Origin: Thalassospira lucentensis
Lineage (GTDB): Bacteria > Pseudomonadota > Alphaproteobacteria > Rhodospirillales > Thalassospiraceae
DNA: 64,000 bases
Direction of reading: 5' to 3'
Assembly: GCF_032921865.1 (NCBI RefSeq)
Contig: NZ_CP136684.1
Span: 193,501 to 257,500 of the forward strand
A program made the position numbers and the translations under genes. Positions 36,074 to 45,141 of this stretch are shown piece by piece; position 1 is the first letter of the stretch, and each line of letters begins with the position of its first letter. The notes below the pieces were generated by a model. That model did not search any database and was not told the DNA's origin. It saw only the letters and a list, made by a program, of their open reading frames with translations.

Positions 36074-37156
36074 ATGACGTCCATCATCGCCCTTGATCCC
36101 GGGCGCAACGATATTTATCAGGCGTTCGACCTGATATCCTCCTGGCCGGAATATCGCCAAAGCCCGCTGATCCGCGCCAACGGCCTTGCCCGCGAACTGG
36201 GTCTTGGGACCGTCTGGATCAAGGATGAAAGCAAACGGTTCGGTCTGGGCGGGGTCAAGGCCCTTGGCGCCCCCTATGGCCTGAAACAGCAGCTTTTGAA
36301 ACGCGGCCTGACACCCGGAAGCCCCCAATGCGCGGACTATACCGCCGTTGCCGCAACCGATGGCAATCACGGCCTTGCCGTTGCATGGGCGGCCCGGAAA
36401 TTCGGCTGTCACGCGCGGATTTATGTCGGATCCGAAGTCGATCAGGCCCGCATCACGCGCATCATTGATAACGGCGCTGAAATCGTCCGGATCGACGGCA
36501 CCTATGATGATGCGGTCCTTGCCGCCGAACATGCCGCGCAATCGCCCGATATCCTTCTGATCACCGATACCGACTATGGTCACGAACTCGACGTCACCCG
36601 CGACATCATGGCGGGTTACGCGGTTCTGGGGATCGAATGCGCCCGGCAGCTTCAGGCTGAAAACATCACCCCCGATCATGTTTTCCTGCAATGCGGGGTT
36701 GGCGGCATGGCGGCGGGTTGCGCCATCGGGCTCTGGCATGAAAGCGGCCAGAAACCGAATGTCTGCACGGTCGAGGCAACAAACGCCGCCTGCATTCAGG
36801 CAAGCCTCGCAACCGGCGAACTGACATCGGTTCCGGGCAAACTCCTGACCCGCATGATCGGGCTGTCGTGTGGCAAACCGAGTCTCCCGGCATTTGAAAT
36901 CCTGCGCGAAGTCTCCACCCAAAGCATCGCGATTGACGATGATGTCGCCCTTATCGTTCAGAACGCGCTTTCCGCCGGGATCAATGGCGACGCCCCGCTT
37001 GAAACATGGGATACCGGCATTGCCGGAATTGCCGGGCTTTGGCATGTCGCAAAAAACAACGATCTTCGTGCCCGTTTTGGTCTGAATGCCCAAAGCAACG
37101 TGCTTGTGATCAACAGCGAAGGCCCCATTCCGCTGCCCTACCGCGCAACGATCTGA
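36074..37156 (+). CDS. Diaminopropionate ammonia-lyase-like PLP enzyme
   Basis: A 360-aa fold-type II PLP protein. The PLP lysine lies in GGVKALGAPY (Lys62) after KDESKRFGLGG. ATDGNHGLAVAWAA is close to the DpaL motif, and CGVGGMAAGCAIG is the phosphate-binding glycine loop. DpaL converts 2,3-diaminopropionate to pyruvate and ammonia; related enzymes act on serine-, threonine- or hydroxyaspartate-type substrates. It is shorter than typical DpaL (about 400 aa), so the true substrate is open. It stands alone between an orphan binding protein and the peptide exporters. It may be a housekeeping amino-acid catabolic gene or a tailoring/supply enzyme; neither is shown. ATG with GGAG 7 bases upstream. 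Confidence 0.75.
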   Translation: MTSIIALDPGRNDIYQAFDLISSWPEYRQSPLIRANGLARELGLGTVWIKDESKRFGLGGVKALGAPYGLKQQLLKRGLTPGSPQCADYTAVAATDGNHGLAVAWAARKFGCHARIYVGSEVDQARITRIIDNGAEIVRIDGTYDDAVLAAEHAAQSPDILLITDTDYGHELDVTRDIMAGYAVLGIECARQLQAENITPDHVFLQCGVGGMAAGCAIGLWHESGQKPNVCTVEATNAACIQASLATGELTSVPGKLLTRMIGLSCGKPSLPAFEILREVSTQSIAIDDDVALIVQNALSAGINGDAPLETWDTGIAGIAGLWHVAKNNDLRARFGLNAQSNVLVINSEGPIPLPYRATI

Positions 37157-37281
37157 ATTCTTTCGACGCGAAAAAGGCTTTCGGTTATGCCCCCAACTGG
37201 ACAGCGACTGGACAGCCCTGCCGGGCACCGGTACAGTCGCGGACAAACACCCGCGTCGGGTTCTATGGGGACTGCAAACAG

Positions 37282-38931
37282 ATGAAATTGCTCGAACTGT
37301 TGTCTTGGGGAGATAACAGACTGATGGCCCGGCTTGCCTTTGCCGGTGCGCTATCGGGTGCGGGCAGTGCGGTCCTGCTGGGGCTCGTCAATACCGCCGC
37401 CGAAGGCATCGCCGAAAACGGCGTGGACCGGGTTGACTGGCTTCTGGCAGGCGGCTTCATCGCCCTTGCCGTGGTCTATTTCCTGGCCGAAGTTTTCCTG
37501 CTTGCCAATATCTCGACCCAGATCGAACAGGGCATAGACAAGGTGCGTCACAAACTTCTGGGTCAGATTGCGCATGCCGACTTCGCCCAGCTTGAAACCT
37601 TTGGTCAGGCCCGCCTGTTTGACAGCATAACCCAAAGCACACAGGTCATTTCGCAAAACTCGCACATGATCGGCATGTCGTTCCGATCCCTTCTGCTGGT
37701 TGTTGCGGTGATGTGCTATGTTTTCTGGCTCTCCACGCTGGCCTTTTTCCTGATCGTGCTGGTGATCGGGGCCGGGATCGTCATTTACCTGCGCATGGGC
37801 AAAGAGCTCGGCATGTGGTTTGGCAAACTCCATCACGCCGAAAATGCCCTGTTTGGCAAGATCGCCGATCTGTTTTCCGGCATCCGCGAAGTCCGGATGT
37901 GGTCGTCGCGCAGCAGCACCCTTTTCAATGCCTTTTCGGCAAATTCACTGCAAAAGGAACAGATCACCACTGAAACCCACAGCCTCATGTTCCGGCAGAT
38001 GATCATGGGTATGACGGCCTTTTATGTCCTGCTGGCCGTGATCGTCTTTATCGTGCCGGTCTATACCGATAATTTTGGCTCCACGGTTTCCAAGGTCAGC
38101 ACCGCCGTCCTGTTCATGATCGGCCCGATCAGCACGGTGGTGCAGGCAATGGCGGTACTGGGTTCGGCGGAACAGGCTGCTGCGCGTATGGTCACCCTGT
38201 CACAGGATTTGCGCGCGATTGCCGAACCGGTTGAAGAAAACGGCACCACACTGCCCGATACATTTTCAAACATCGCGTTCGAGGATGTCTGCTTTACCTA
38301 TCCCAACCGCGACCCGCGCCACGGCTTCATGCTTGGCCCGATCAGCCTCTCGGTCAAAAAGGGCGAACTGATCTTTATTACCGGCGGCAACGGGGCGGGA
38401 AAATCGACCCTGATCAAGCTTCTGACAGCCCTTTATCGGCCGGTATCCGGAGCCATCCGGTTTGATGATATCCAGCTTGGCGCGCAAACCATCGCCTCCT
38501 TCCGTCACAAGATCGCCACCGTGTTTTCCGATTTCCACCTGTTTTCCGAATTGCACGGATCGGCCGAAATTGATCCCGACGAAGCCACCCACTGGCTGAA
38601 CCTGTTTGAGCTGTCACATGTGACGGGCATTCGCGATGGCAAATTCGTTTCCACCGCCCTGTCGGCCGGGCAACGCAAACGGCTGGGCCTGATCACCGCC
38701 CTGCTCGAACATCGCCCGATCCTTGTTCTCGATGAATGGGCCGCCGATCAGGACCCGTATTTCCGTAAAAAATTCTATTACGAAATCCTGCCACAGATAA
38801 AGGCACGCGGTACGACCATCATCGCCGTCACCCATGACGACCATTATTTCGATGCTGCCGACCGCCGCCTGCATCTCGAAGCTGGCACCCTGCACGAAAT
38901 TGACCGCAACGACCCGCGTGGAAGGATCTGA
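37282..38931 (+). CDS. SyrD/PvdE-type peptide exporter, half 1 (ABC transporter TMD-NBD)
   Basis: A 549-aa protein. A six-helix membrane domain fills about 1-310. The ATPase domain has Walker A GGNGAGKST near 369, signature LSAGQRKR and the Walker B region LVLDEWAADQDP. The DEWAADQDP form is typical of exporters for non-ribosomal peptides. The frame is open well upstream, but the ATG at 37282 gives a normal family length and has GGGG upstream. The second half-transporter begins 3 bases after the stop, so the pair probably forms a heterodimer exporting the lipopeptide (inference). Confidence 0.85.
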   Translation: MKLLELLSWGDNRLMARLAFAGALSGAGSAVLLGLVNTAAEGIAENGVDRVDWLLAGGFIALAVVYFLAEVFLLANISTQIEQGIDKVRHKLLGQIAHADFAQLETFGQARLFDSITQSTQVISQNSHMIGMSFRSLLLVVAVMCYVFWLSTLAFFLIVLVIGAGIVIYLRMGKELGMWFGKLHHAENALFGKIADLFSGIREVRMWSSRSSTLFNAFSANSLQKEQITTETHSLMFRQMIMGMTAFYVLLAVIVFIVPVYTDNFGSTVSKVSTAVLFMIGPISTVVQAMAVLGSAEQAAARMVTLSQDLRAIAEPVEENGTTLPDTFSNIAFEDVCFTYPNRDPRHGFMLGPISLSVKKGELIFITGGNGAGKSTLIKLLTALYRPVSGAIRFDDIQLGAQTIASFRHKIATVFSDFHLFSELHGSAEIDPDEATHWLNLFELSHVTGIRDGKFVSTALSAGQRKRLGLITALLEHRPILVLDEWAADQDPYFRKKFYYEILPQIKARGTTIIAVTHDDHYFDAADRRLHLEAGTLHEIDRNDPRGRI

Positions 38932-38933
38932 TC

Positions 38934-40607
38934 ATGCTGCTTATTGATCTTCTGCGATCCCGAACCCGCATCGATCTGCGGCTTGCCGTTGGCCTACTGT
39001 CACTGGCATCGATTGCCACCACCATGGTGCTGATCATCGTCAACCTGGCCGCCGAACAGGCCGAAGACGGCGTTGCCAGCATGCGCTATCTCGGCATGAT
39101 GGGCCTGTCGCTGATCGGCTATATCTGGGCCCAGAAGAAATCCAGCGACATGATCGCCGCCGAGGTCGAACACATCCTCCATCAGCTCCGCCTTGGCATG
39201 TTTGATCGCGTGCGAAAAGCCGCCCCCGATACCCTGTCCAGGGTCGGACAGGGTGCGGTTCAAACCGCGCTGACCCAGGAAATGCAAACCGTATCCGCCG
39301 CCCTGCCCCTGATGCTGAACGGCGTGCAGCAGGTGGTCCTGATCATCTGTGTCGCGGCCTATCTTGCGTGGCTGTCGACCTTTGCCTTTGTGATGATTTC
39401 GGTTCTCGCCATCGTGGTTTCGACCATCCACCTGCAACGCATCCGTAAAATCAACGATGCGACCCGGGATGCGATTGATGATGAAAACCTGCTGTTTGGC
39501 GGGTTGTCCGATCTGCTGCATGGCTTCAAGGAAGTCAAAATGAACAGTCGGCGTCGTGCCGCACTTCTGGGTGCGCTCAATGACCGATCCATTCGGGCAC
39601 GCGATACCAAATCCGTGGTCAAGGCCCAGTGGTCACGCGAATTCGCCCTGATCCAGTTGGCCTTCTACGGCATGATGGCGGCCATGGTGTTCATCGTTCC
39701 GATCTTCACATCGGACTATCATGACGTTGCCGTGCAAACCACGACCGCGGCCCTGTTCATGATCGGCCCGATCGGGGCGGTGGTTGCCGCCGTGCCCAGC
39801 TTTACTGATTCCGATGTGGCGCTCCGCAAGATCAAGGATATCGATGATCAGCTCGAAGACGCCCTTGACGCCCAGCACGCTCAGGAGGCCACGAACGGCA
39901 CATCATCGCCCGAAACCCTTGAAAAATTCCAGGATGCCCTTGGCAATATCGCCGAAATCAGCCTGCGTGACGTTCGTTTCTCCTATCCCGGCACATCGGA
40001 CAGTCCGGGTTTTGCCGTCGGCCCGATCAATGCCACCTTCAAAAAGGGTGAAATCACCTTCATTACCGGTGGCAATGGGGCGGGAAAATCGACGATCATC
40101 GCCGTTCTGACCGGCCTTCGCCCGGCGGCAGGCGGATCAATCATGGTCAATGACTGCCCCGTGCCGACCGACGCCCTGCAGCTTTATCGCGATCATTTCG
40201 CGACCGTGCTTTCAGACTATCACCTGTTTCGCGAACTCTACGGCATTGATGATATCGACCCGAAGCGGGTCGAAACACTGCTCAAACAGATGGAAATCGA
40301 CGACAAGGTCGAACTGGATGATAACGCCTTTTCAACGACCTCGCTGTCACAGGGGCAACGCAAACGCCTTGCCCTGATCGCGGCTCTGCTCGAAGAAAAG
40401 CCGGTTCTTGTCCTTGATGAATGGGCCGCCGATCAGGACCCGCATTTCCGCTCGGTCTTCTATGAAAAAATCCTGCCCTCCTTACGCAAACAGGGCAAGA
40501 TCATCATCTGTGTGACCCATGATGATCGTTGGTTTGATACCGCCGATACGATCTATCATGTCCGCGATGGCGAATTTGTCGACGGACGTCAAACCACCCA
40601 AGCCTGA
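38934..40607 (+). CDS. SyrD/PvdE-type peptide exporter, half 2 (ABC transporter TMD-NBD)
   Basis: A 557-aa paralogue of the preceding gene: six membrane segments in about 1-310, Walker A GGNGAGKST near 379, signature LSQGQRKR, LVLDEWAADQDP and a final VTHDDRWFD switch. Both nucleotide sites look intact, so neither half is obviously non-catalytic. It starts 3 bases after the first half ends, indicating translational coupling. The product converges with the type II thioesterase gene (4-bp gap). Confidence 0.85.
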   Translation: MLLIDLLRSRTRIDLRLAVGLLSLASIATTMVLIIVNLAAEQAEDGVASMRYLGMMGLSLIGYIWAQKKSSDMIAAEVEHILHQLRLGMFDRVRKAAPDTLSRVGQGAVQTALTQEMQTVSAALPLMLNGVQQVVLIICVAAYLAWLSTFAFVMISVLAIVVSTIHLQRIRKINDATRDAIDDENLLFGGLSDLLHGFKEVKMNSRRRAALLGALNDRSIRARDTKSVVKAQWSREFALIQLAFYGMMAAMVFIVPIFTSDYHDVAVQTTTAALFMIGPIGAVVAAVPSFTDSDVALRKIKDIDDQLEDALDAQHAQEATNGTSSPETLEKFQDALGNIAEISLRDVRFSYPGTSDSPGFAVGPINATFKKGEITFITGGNGAGKSTIIAVLTGLRPAAGGSIMVNDCPVPTDALQLYRDHFATVLSDYHLFRELYGIDDIDPKRVETLLKQMEIDDKVELDDNAFSTTSLSQGQRKRLALIAALLEEKPVLVLDEWAADQDPHFRSVFYEKILPSLRKQGKIIICVTHDDRWFDTADTIYHVRDGEFVDGRQTTQA

Positions 40608-40611
40608 TCCA

Positions 40612-41346
40612 TCACGCAATCAGCGCATCCTTGACCACGCGCACGATATCATCCCCGGCATCACGCAGGAAAAAATGCCCGCCGGGCAAAACATGCTTGG
40701 CAAAGTCTCCCGTGGTTGCCGCCCCCCAGTCATCCAGTTCATCCGGCACCGGGTTCGGATCATCCGCCCCGCCAAAGGCGGTAATCGGGCAGGACAGTTT
40801 GGGCAATCCGGTCGAAACCGCGGTTTCCGACAATCTGAAATCCGCCCTAAGGCTGGGCTCAAACAGGGCGCGATATTCCGCATTTTCCAGAATTTCCGCA
40901 GGCGTCCCGCCATAATTGGCAATCCCCCGCCAGAACTCATCCGATGACAGATGATGCAACGGCGCCCGATGCCCGGCCACATTCGGCCCCCGCCTTGCGG
41001 CAACAAACAGATGAAACGGCACAGCCATCCCCGCCTGTTGCAGATGACACGCCAGATGATGGGAAATCAGCGCCCCCATCGAATAACCGAAAAACGCAAA
41101 CGGCTGATCCATAAAGGGCTTTAATCCCGCGGCGACGGCCTCAACCATCGCCGGAAGATCATCAATCACCGGATCACCAAACCGCTGCTCACGCCCCGGC
41201 AGATTGACCGGCACCACATCGATATCATCGGGGAATTGTGTCAGCCATGGCCGATAGGCCAACGCCCCACCCCCGGCAAACGGAAAACAGAACAGCCGCA
41301 ACCGGGCACCAGCGGTTGCATGATCATTGACCCAAACGTTTCGCAC
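40612..41346 (-). CDS. Type II thioesterase (assembly-line proofreading)
   Basis: A 244-aa alpha/beta hydrolase of the TEII/GrsT type: FCFPFAGGGALAYRPW, VNLPGREQRFG, the nucleophile elbow GYSMGA and a late GGHFFLRD with the catalytic His. These enzymes hydrolyse stalled or mis-primed acyl groups from carrier proteins, so it most likely services the megasynthase upstream although 14 kb lies between. It is on the opposite strand to all other biosynthetic genes except the PPTase. GTG start with GGGAA 7 bases upstream. Confidence 0.88.
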   Translation of the reverse strand: MRNVWVNDHATAGARLRLFCFPFAGGGALAYRPWLTQFPDDIDVVPVNLPGREQRFGDPVIDDLPAMVEAVAAGLKPFMDQPFAFFGYSMGALISHHLACHLQQAGMAVPFHLFVAARRGPNVAGHRAPLHHLSSDEFWRGIANYGGTPAEILENAEYRALFEPSLRADFRLSETAVSTGLPKLSCPITAFGGADDPNPVPDELDDWGAATTGDFAKHVLPGGHFFLRDAGDDIVRVVKDALIA

Positions 41347-41577
41347 AATATTTCCCGATATTCAGCCATCTCAAACACATGTCGGCTTCCCGACCGATGC
41401 AGGTTACGGGGCGAATGAATAATGTGCAACTTCCGACAAATCCGGAATTTCGTCCCGCAACCAATATATTATCCAAGGTTTTTGGATATCCAGGCAGATA
41501 GCCCCCCCAACTATCTGGCTAAAAAATCCAGTCTTTCCGCTAACCACAAAATATCCCAAAATCTTCACCAATATAAG

Positions 41578-41645
41578 AAAGCCGGAACAGCATTTCTGCT
41601 ATTCCGGCTTTCATCATTCAGGAGCCGACGGGAGGTCTCGGCTCC
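41578..41645 (-). terminator. Double-hairpin terminator of the uronate gene pair
   Basis: Read leftward from the 822-aa gene there are two stems: GGAGCCGA (41638-41645) with 41621-41628, then AAAGCCGGAA (41602-41611) with 41578-41587. The second is followed by a T-rich CTTATATT. Together they make a plausible terminator. The remainder of 41347-41577, between this and the thioesterase start, is AT-rich and should carry that gene's promoter; no gene is evident. Confidence 0.65.
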
Positions 41646-41646
41646 C

Positions 41647-44115
41647 TCACTGACTAATCGGCAATTCCGCCCGGTCGCCCTTAAGCGTCCAGTCCATCGG
41701 ATCAAGCGTCCTGCCTTCGGCCGTGATAACGCCGCTCTGATGGAACGACACCGTGCCATATTGCGTATCTTCGATACGATATGTGCCATCGGTATCAACA
41801 TGAACATCAAGCGCATGGCTATCGGCAAATTTCGCCAAATCACGGCTATGGCCCAGCCGGACAACCCAGATGCTATCGCGTCCGGAAAGACGCAATTCAT
41901 GCCCGGCAGAGCCGCCTGTTTGCACAAGCTCCAGCGGACCGGAAGCTGATACAATCAACGCCCCCTCGCCCGAACGTGCCCACGCCCGATATCCATCGAC
42001 ATGCCATTCATCAAACGCCAATGTCGGGAACCATGCATGGGTAAAGTCAGGTTGCGGCGCCACACCTTCAAACCGGACAATCGCAAGATCGCGATATTGT
42101 TGAACGCGCGGAACACTCGCCGACCCGCCCCAGAATGACGGGCGCCCGAAACCGGACTGGACGATCTCACCAGGGTGGTTGATGAATATCTGTGCGCCCG
42201 GTTCGCGACCGATCCGCGCCTGAAGAAGCGTTTCCTGATATCCCCAGTCCCGCCACCGGTAAAGTGCGGCACTTCCCATCGCGGTTTCACTGGTTTTGTA
42301 ATGATACAGTCGGCAAAACGCATTTTCGCCTTGCCAGAAAGTCCATTCCTGCGCGGTATCGCGTTTCTCCCAGCAGGCAATGTCGGCAAGATCAGGCAAT
42401 TCAAGCCCATGATCACGCAACGCCAAAGCCATCTGGGCCAAGCAATTCACATGTGCGCCAAACTGGCCTTTGCCCCACAACAATCTGGCAAGACCGTTCA
42501 GTTCCAATGTGTCGGCAACGCAAAGTGAATGTTCGTAGCTACGGCCCTGCGCCCCGGTAATAACGCCATGATGCGCCGAATTGGCAATCATGGTGATCAG
42601 TCGGATAATGGCCCCAGATGCCCGCTTTCGAATGACTTCGTCGGGTGCAAGCGCAAACAGGGCCGCCAAACCTTTAAGATCAATCGGGAAATAGGTGCCA
42701 GAATTGAATTCCGCCATTTCGGCTGCTTCGAAATGATCGAACCACGCCATCAGGCGCTCATAACCGGCCTGCTTCTGGGCGATGCCATTACGATCTGCGC
42801 GTCGGAAATGTGACTGCGGCAACAGGTTTCCGGCCAGATAGGCAGAAGTATGGAACAACAATGCATGGTTTTCCGAGAAATACCATTGAACATCGTTGCC
42901 CGGCTCATCCATCCAGTAACGGAATTCCAGAATGGCCGCATCGATACGCGCGACCAAAGATACCGTGAGCCGATCCGCAAACACAATGCGTGTCCACAAA
43001 AGCGGAACCAGCGCAAAATCAGCACAGTCATAACACTGCTCGATCCCCGGCAAAGCCGTGTTGATGATTGCCTCGGCACGTGCCAAGGCCTCCTCATTTC
43101 CGACGGCCGCACAGGCAAGTGCGGTTTCGGTATCGGTTTCACCGTTCTTTGCAATCCATGCAAGGCTTTCGGCAATGCGCGCCTCAAGACTTTCCGGTGC
43201 TGGCCCGGTTACAGAACGCCAACTGACCTCCGCGCCAAGCCGCGCTTCGGTTGCAAAATCACCGCACTCGAACGTAAATCCGAAATACCGGTAATCTGCG
43301 GGAAAATCATTCGAAGACGCCAGCCGCACGCGATCGGCACCCGCAGGAATTTCAAAAACCACATCATCATGGTCATGCGACATGAAATGACCGGCAACCC
43401 GGATCCGGCCACTAACCTTGTCCGGAAACGGCACAGGCATGACAAGCCAGATATCATCACTGTCATAGAATTTACGATCAAGATGCATGGCATCAACAGC
43501 CGCCTCGACCGCATATACGCTCTCAGGTTCCGCCGGAAAACAATTCCCCGCATCTGCCTTTGGGCCGTCAATCCAGACAAGCGCAATACGGATAACCGCA
43601 TCACGCTCGCACAGATCTTCAAACTGGACGGTAACCTCATTGTGGCCCTGTTTCAGATTGGCCTCAAACTCGACCTCGTCCATGGCGTTGCGGGTCGCGG
43701 GCGAAAGCCACGCAACCGCCCGCCCGTTCACATACACACGCGCGGCACCACAAATGCCCAATCGCAACCGCGCTGGGCCTGCATCCACGGCATGGATCGC
43801 CGTTCTCGCCCACCCCTGAATATGGGTTGCCCGGAACCAGAACCCCGAAAGATCAAGAAACGGTGATCCACCTGGCAAAATATTTCTTGCCTTCCGCCAG
43901 TCAGGGAACGGTAGTTCGGCAATTTCTTTGCCCCGGCGTTCGGCAATATAGGCTGTCCGGCAGGGATAGGTATGCGGGATGAAATTCTTTTCCTTTGTCA
44001 GGAAAAAGGTTGAATCCATCTCGCCTTCCATCGGCATATCCGCCACATCATATGCCCGTTCTTCAAGCGACGTGACCTGCCAGTAAGGAACGGATGCTCC
44101 GGATTTAAGCAGCAT
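41647..44115 (-). CDS. Large cytoplasmic putative glycan-active enzyme, family not recognised
   Basis: An 822-aa protein with no signal peptide. About residues 100-210 look like a beta-sandwich carbohydrate module (ARLRLGICGAARVYVNGRAV). The middle (about 310-620) is helical, with YDCADFALVPLLWTRI, VQWYFSENHALLFHTSAY and AEFNSGTYFP, recalling (alpha/alpha)6 toroid hydrolases and polysaccharide lyases. The last 200 residues appear beta-rich. It begins 3 bases after the kduI stop, so it is in the uronate operon and probably acts on imported uronic-acid oligosaccharides. I cannot name a GH or PL family. SEN-H and the nearby Tyr are candidates for catalytic residues. Confidence 0.7.
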   Translation of the reverse strand: MLLKSGASVPYWQVTSLEERAYDVADMPMEGEMDSTFFLTKEKNFIPHTYPCRTAYIAERRGKEIAELPFPDWRKARNILPGGSPFLDLSGFWFRATHIQGWARTAIHAVDAGPARLRLGICGAARVYVNGRAVAWLSPATRNAMDEVEFEANLKQGHNEVTVQFEDLCERDAVIRIALVWIDGPKADAGNCFPAEPESVYAVEAAVDAMHLDRKFYDSDDIWLVMPVPFPDKVSGRIRVAGHFMSHDHDDVVFEIPAGADRVRLASSNDFPADYRYFGFTFECGDFATEARLGAEVSWRSVTGPAPESLEARIAESLAWIAKNGETDTETALACAAVGNEEALARAEAIINTALPGIEQCYDCADFALVPLLWTRIVFADRLTVSLVARIDAAILEFRYWMDEPGNDVQWYFSENHALLFHTSAYLAGNLLPQSHFRRADRNGIAQKQAGYERLMAWFDHFEAAEMAEFNSGTYFPIDLKGLAALFALAPDEVIRKRASGAIIRLITMIANSAHHGVITGAQGRSYEHSLCVADTLELNGLARLLWGKGQFGAHVNCLAQMALALRDHGLELPDLADIACWEKRDTAQEWTFWQGENAFCRLYHYKTSETAMGSAALYRWRDWGYQETLLQARIGREPGAQIFINHPGEIVQSGFGRPSFWGGSASVPRVQQYRDLAIVRFEGVAPQPDFTHAWFPTLAFDEWHVDGYRAWARSGEGALIVSASGPLELVQTGGSAGHELRLSGRDSIWVVRLGHSRDLAKFADSHALDVHVDTDGTYRIEDTQYGTVSFHQSGVITAEGRTLDPMDWTLKGDRAELPISQ

Positions 44116-44118
44116 GAC

Positions 44119-44955
44119 TTAACGCAGCTCCTTAATGGCAACCGGCGAAACATCGGTATATTCCTGATTTTCCCCGGTCATGCCCCACACAAAACCATAC
44201 GGCCCGGTACCGGCCCCCATATGAATGGACCAGGCTGGCGACAGGACGACATCGCCATTTGCCACAACCAGATGGCGGGTATTGTCCGGGCGCCCCATGA
44301 AATGCATAACCCGGTCTTCATCCGAAAGATCGAAATAGCAATAGGCCTCCATGCGGCGCTCATGCAGGTGCGGCGGCATGGTGTTCCAGACAGAACCTTT
44401 CGCCGGATCGGTAATCCCCATCAACAACAGACAGGATGGCGCGACCTCTGGATGAATATACATCGCCAGGGAACGGCGATTGCTTTTCTCGGCATCTCCC
44501 ATCTCAAGGATTTTCGATTCCGCACGCGTGATCAGACGCGTCGGCACGGAATGCCCCGCCGGAACAGAATTCATATAAAACCGTGCCGGGCTTTTGGCAT
44601 CATCACTGCCCAGCGAAACGGTTTTAGCACCACGGCCGATATAGAGAACATCGCGGTTTGCAAGCTCATACCGCGTTCCGTCCACCTCGATCCAGCCCGC
44701 ACCGCCAAGGTTTGCAACACCCATTTCACGTGCATCAAAGAACAGGTTCGTCCCGACATCTTTGCCATCACCAAAGCCAAGTGCCTTTTCTCCGGGTACG
44801 GCACCACCGACAATCATCCGATCAAAATGAGTATACGCAAAGCTGATCTGACCCGGCGTAAATAGCCCTTCGACCATAAAATTCTCGCGCAACTGCGAGG
44901 TGTTCATTCCATCGATCTGATCGGGACCGGCACCATAGCGTTGTTCCATAGCCAC
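44119..44955 (-). CDS. kduI: 5-keto-4-deoxyuronate isomerase
   Basis: A 278-aa cupin-like isomerase converting 5-keto-4-deoxyuronate to 3-deoxy-D-glycero-2,5-hexodiulosonate, downstream of unsaturated uronyl hydrolases. Recognisable blocks are PDQIDGMNTSQLRENF, FTHFD-like YTHFDRMIVGG, MPPHLHERRMEAYCYFD (metal-binding His) and SPAWSIHMGAGT. The GTG at 44955 gives the exact family length and has AGGAGA 6 bases upstream. An ATG two codons later is possible; the longer open frame upstream is not. Divergent from the LacI regulator. Confidence 0.93.
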   Translation of the reverse strand: MAMEQRYGAGPDQIDGMNTSQLRENFMVEGLFTPGQISFAYTHFDRMIVGGAVPGEKALGFGDGKDVGTNLFFDAREMGVANLGGAGWIEVDGTRYELANRDVLYIGRGAKTVSLGSDDAKSPARFYMNSVPAGHSVPTRLITRAESKILEMGDAEKSNRRSLAMYIHPEVAPSCLLLMGITDPAKGSVWNTMPPHLHERRMEAYCYFDLSDEDRVMHFMGRPDNTRHLVVANGDVVLSPAWSIHMGAGTGPYGFVWGMTGENQEYTDVSPVAIKELR

Positions 44956-45141
44956 GGGATATCTCCTAAGGATTTTCCTGCACGTTCCGCCACCGTTTTT
45001 GCCGGTGACACACTTTATAAATTCGCAGAAGCAGGAAGATGGCTTCCCCTTCCGCACAAGAAAAAACATCACACCAAGAAATTTTTCGTGCAATATGTAA
45101 ATAAATTCCACAAACTGACGAGAATCAGGAAAGGGAAAAAC

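Noticed and set aside
36014-37246. 410-codon minus-strand open frame opposite the ammonia-lyase-like gene
   Set aside because: The plus strand encodes a complete PLP enzyme with all motifs; the antisense frame has none.
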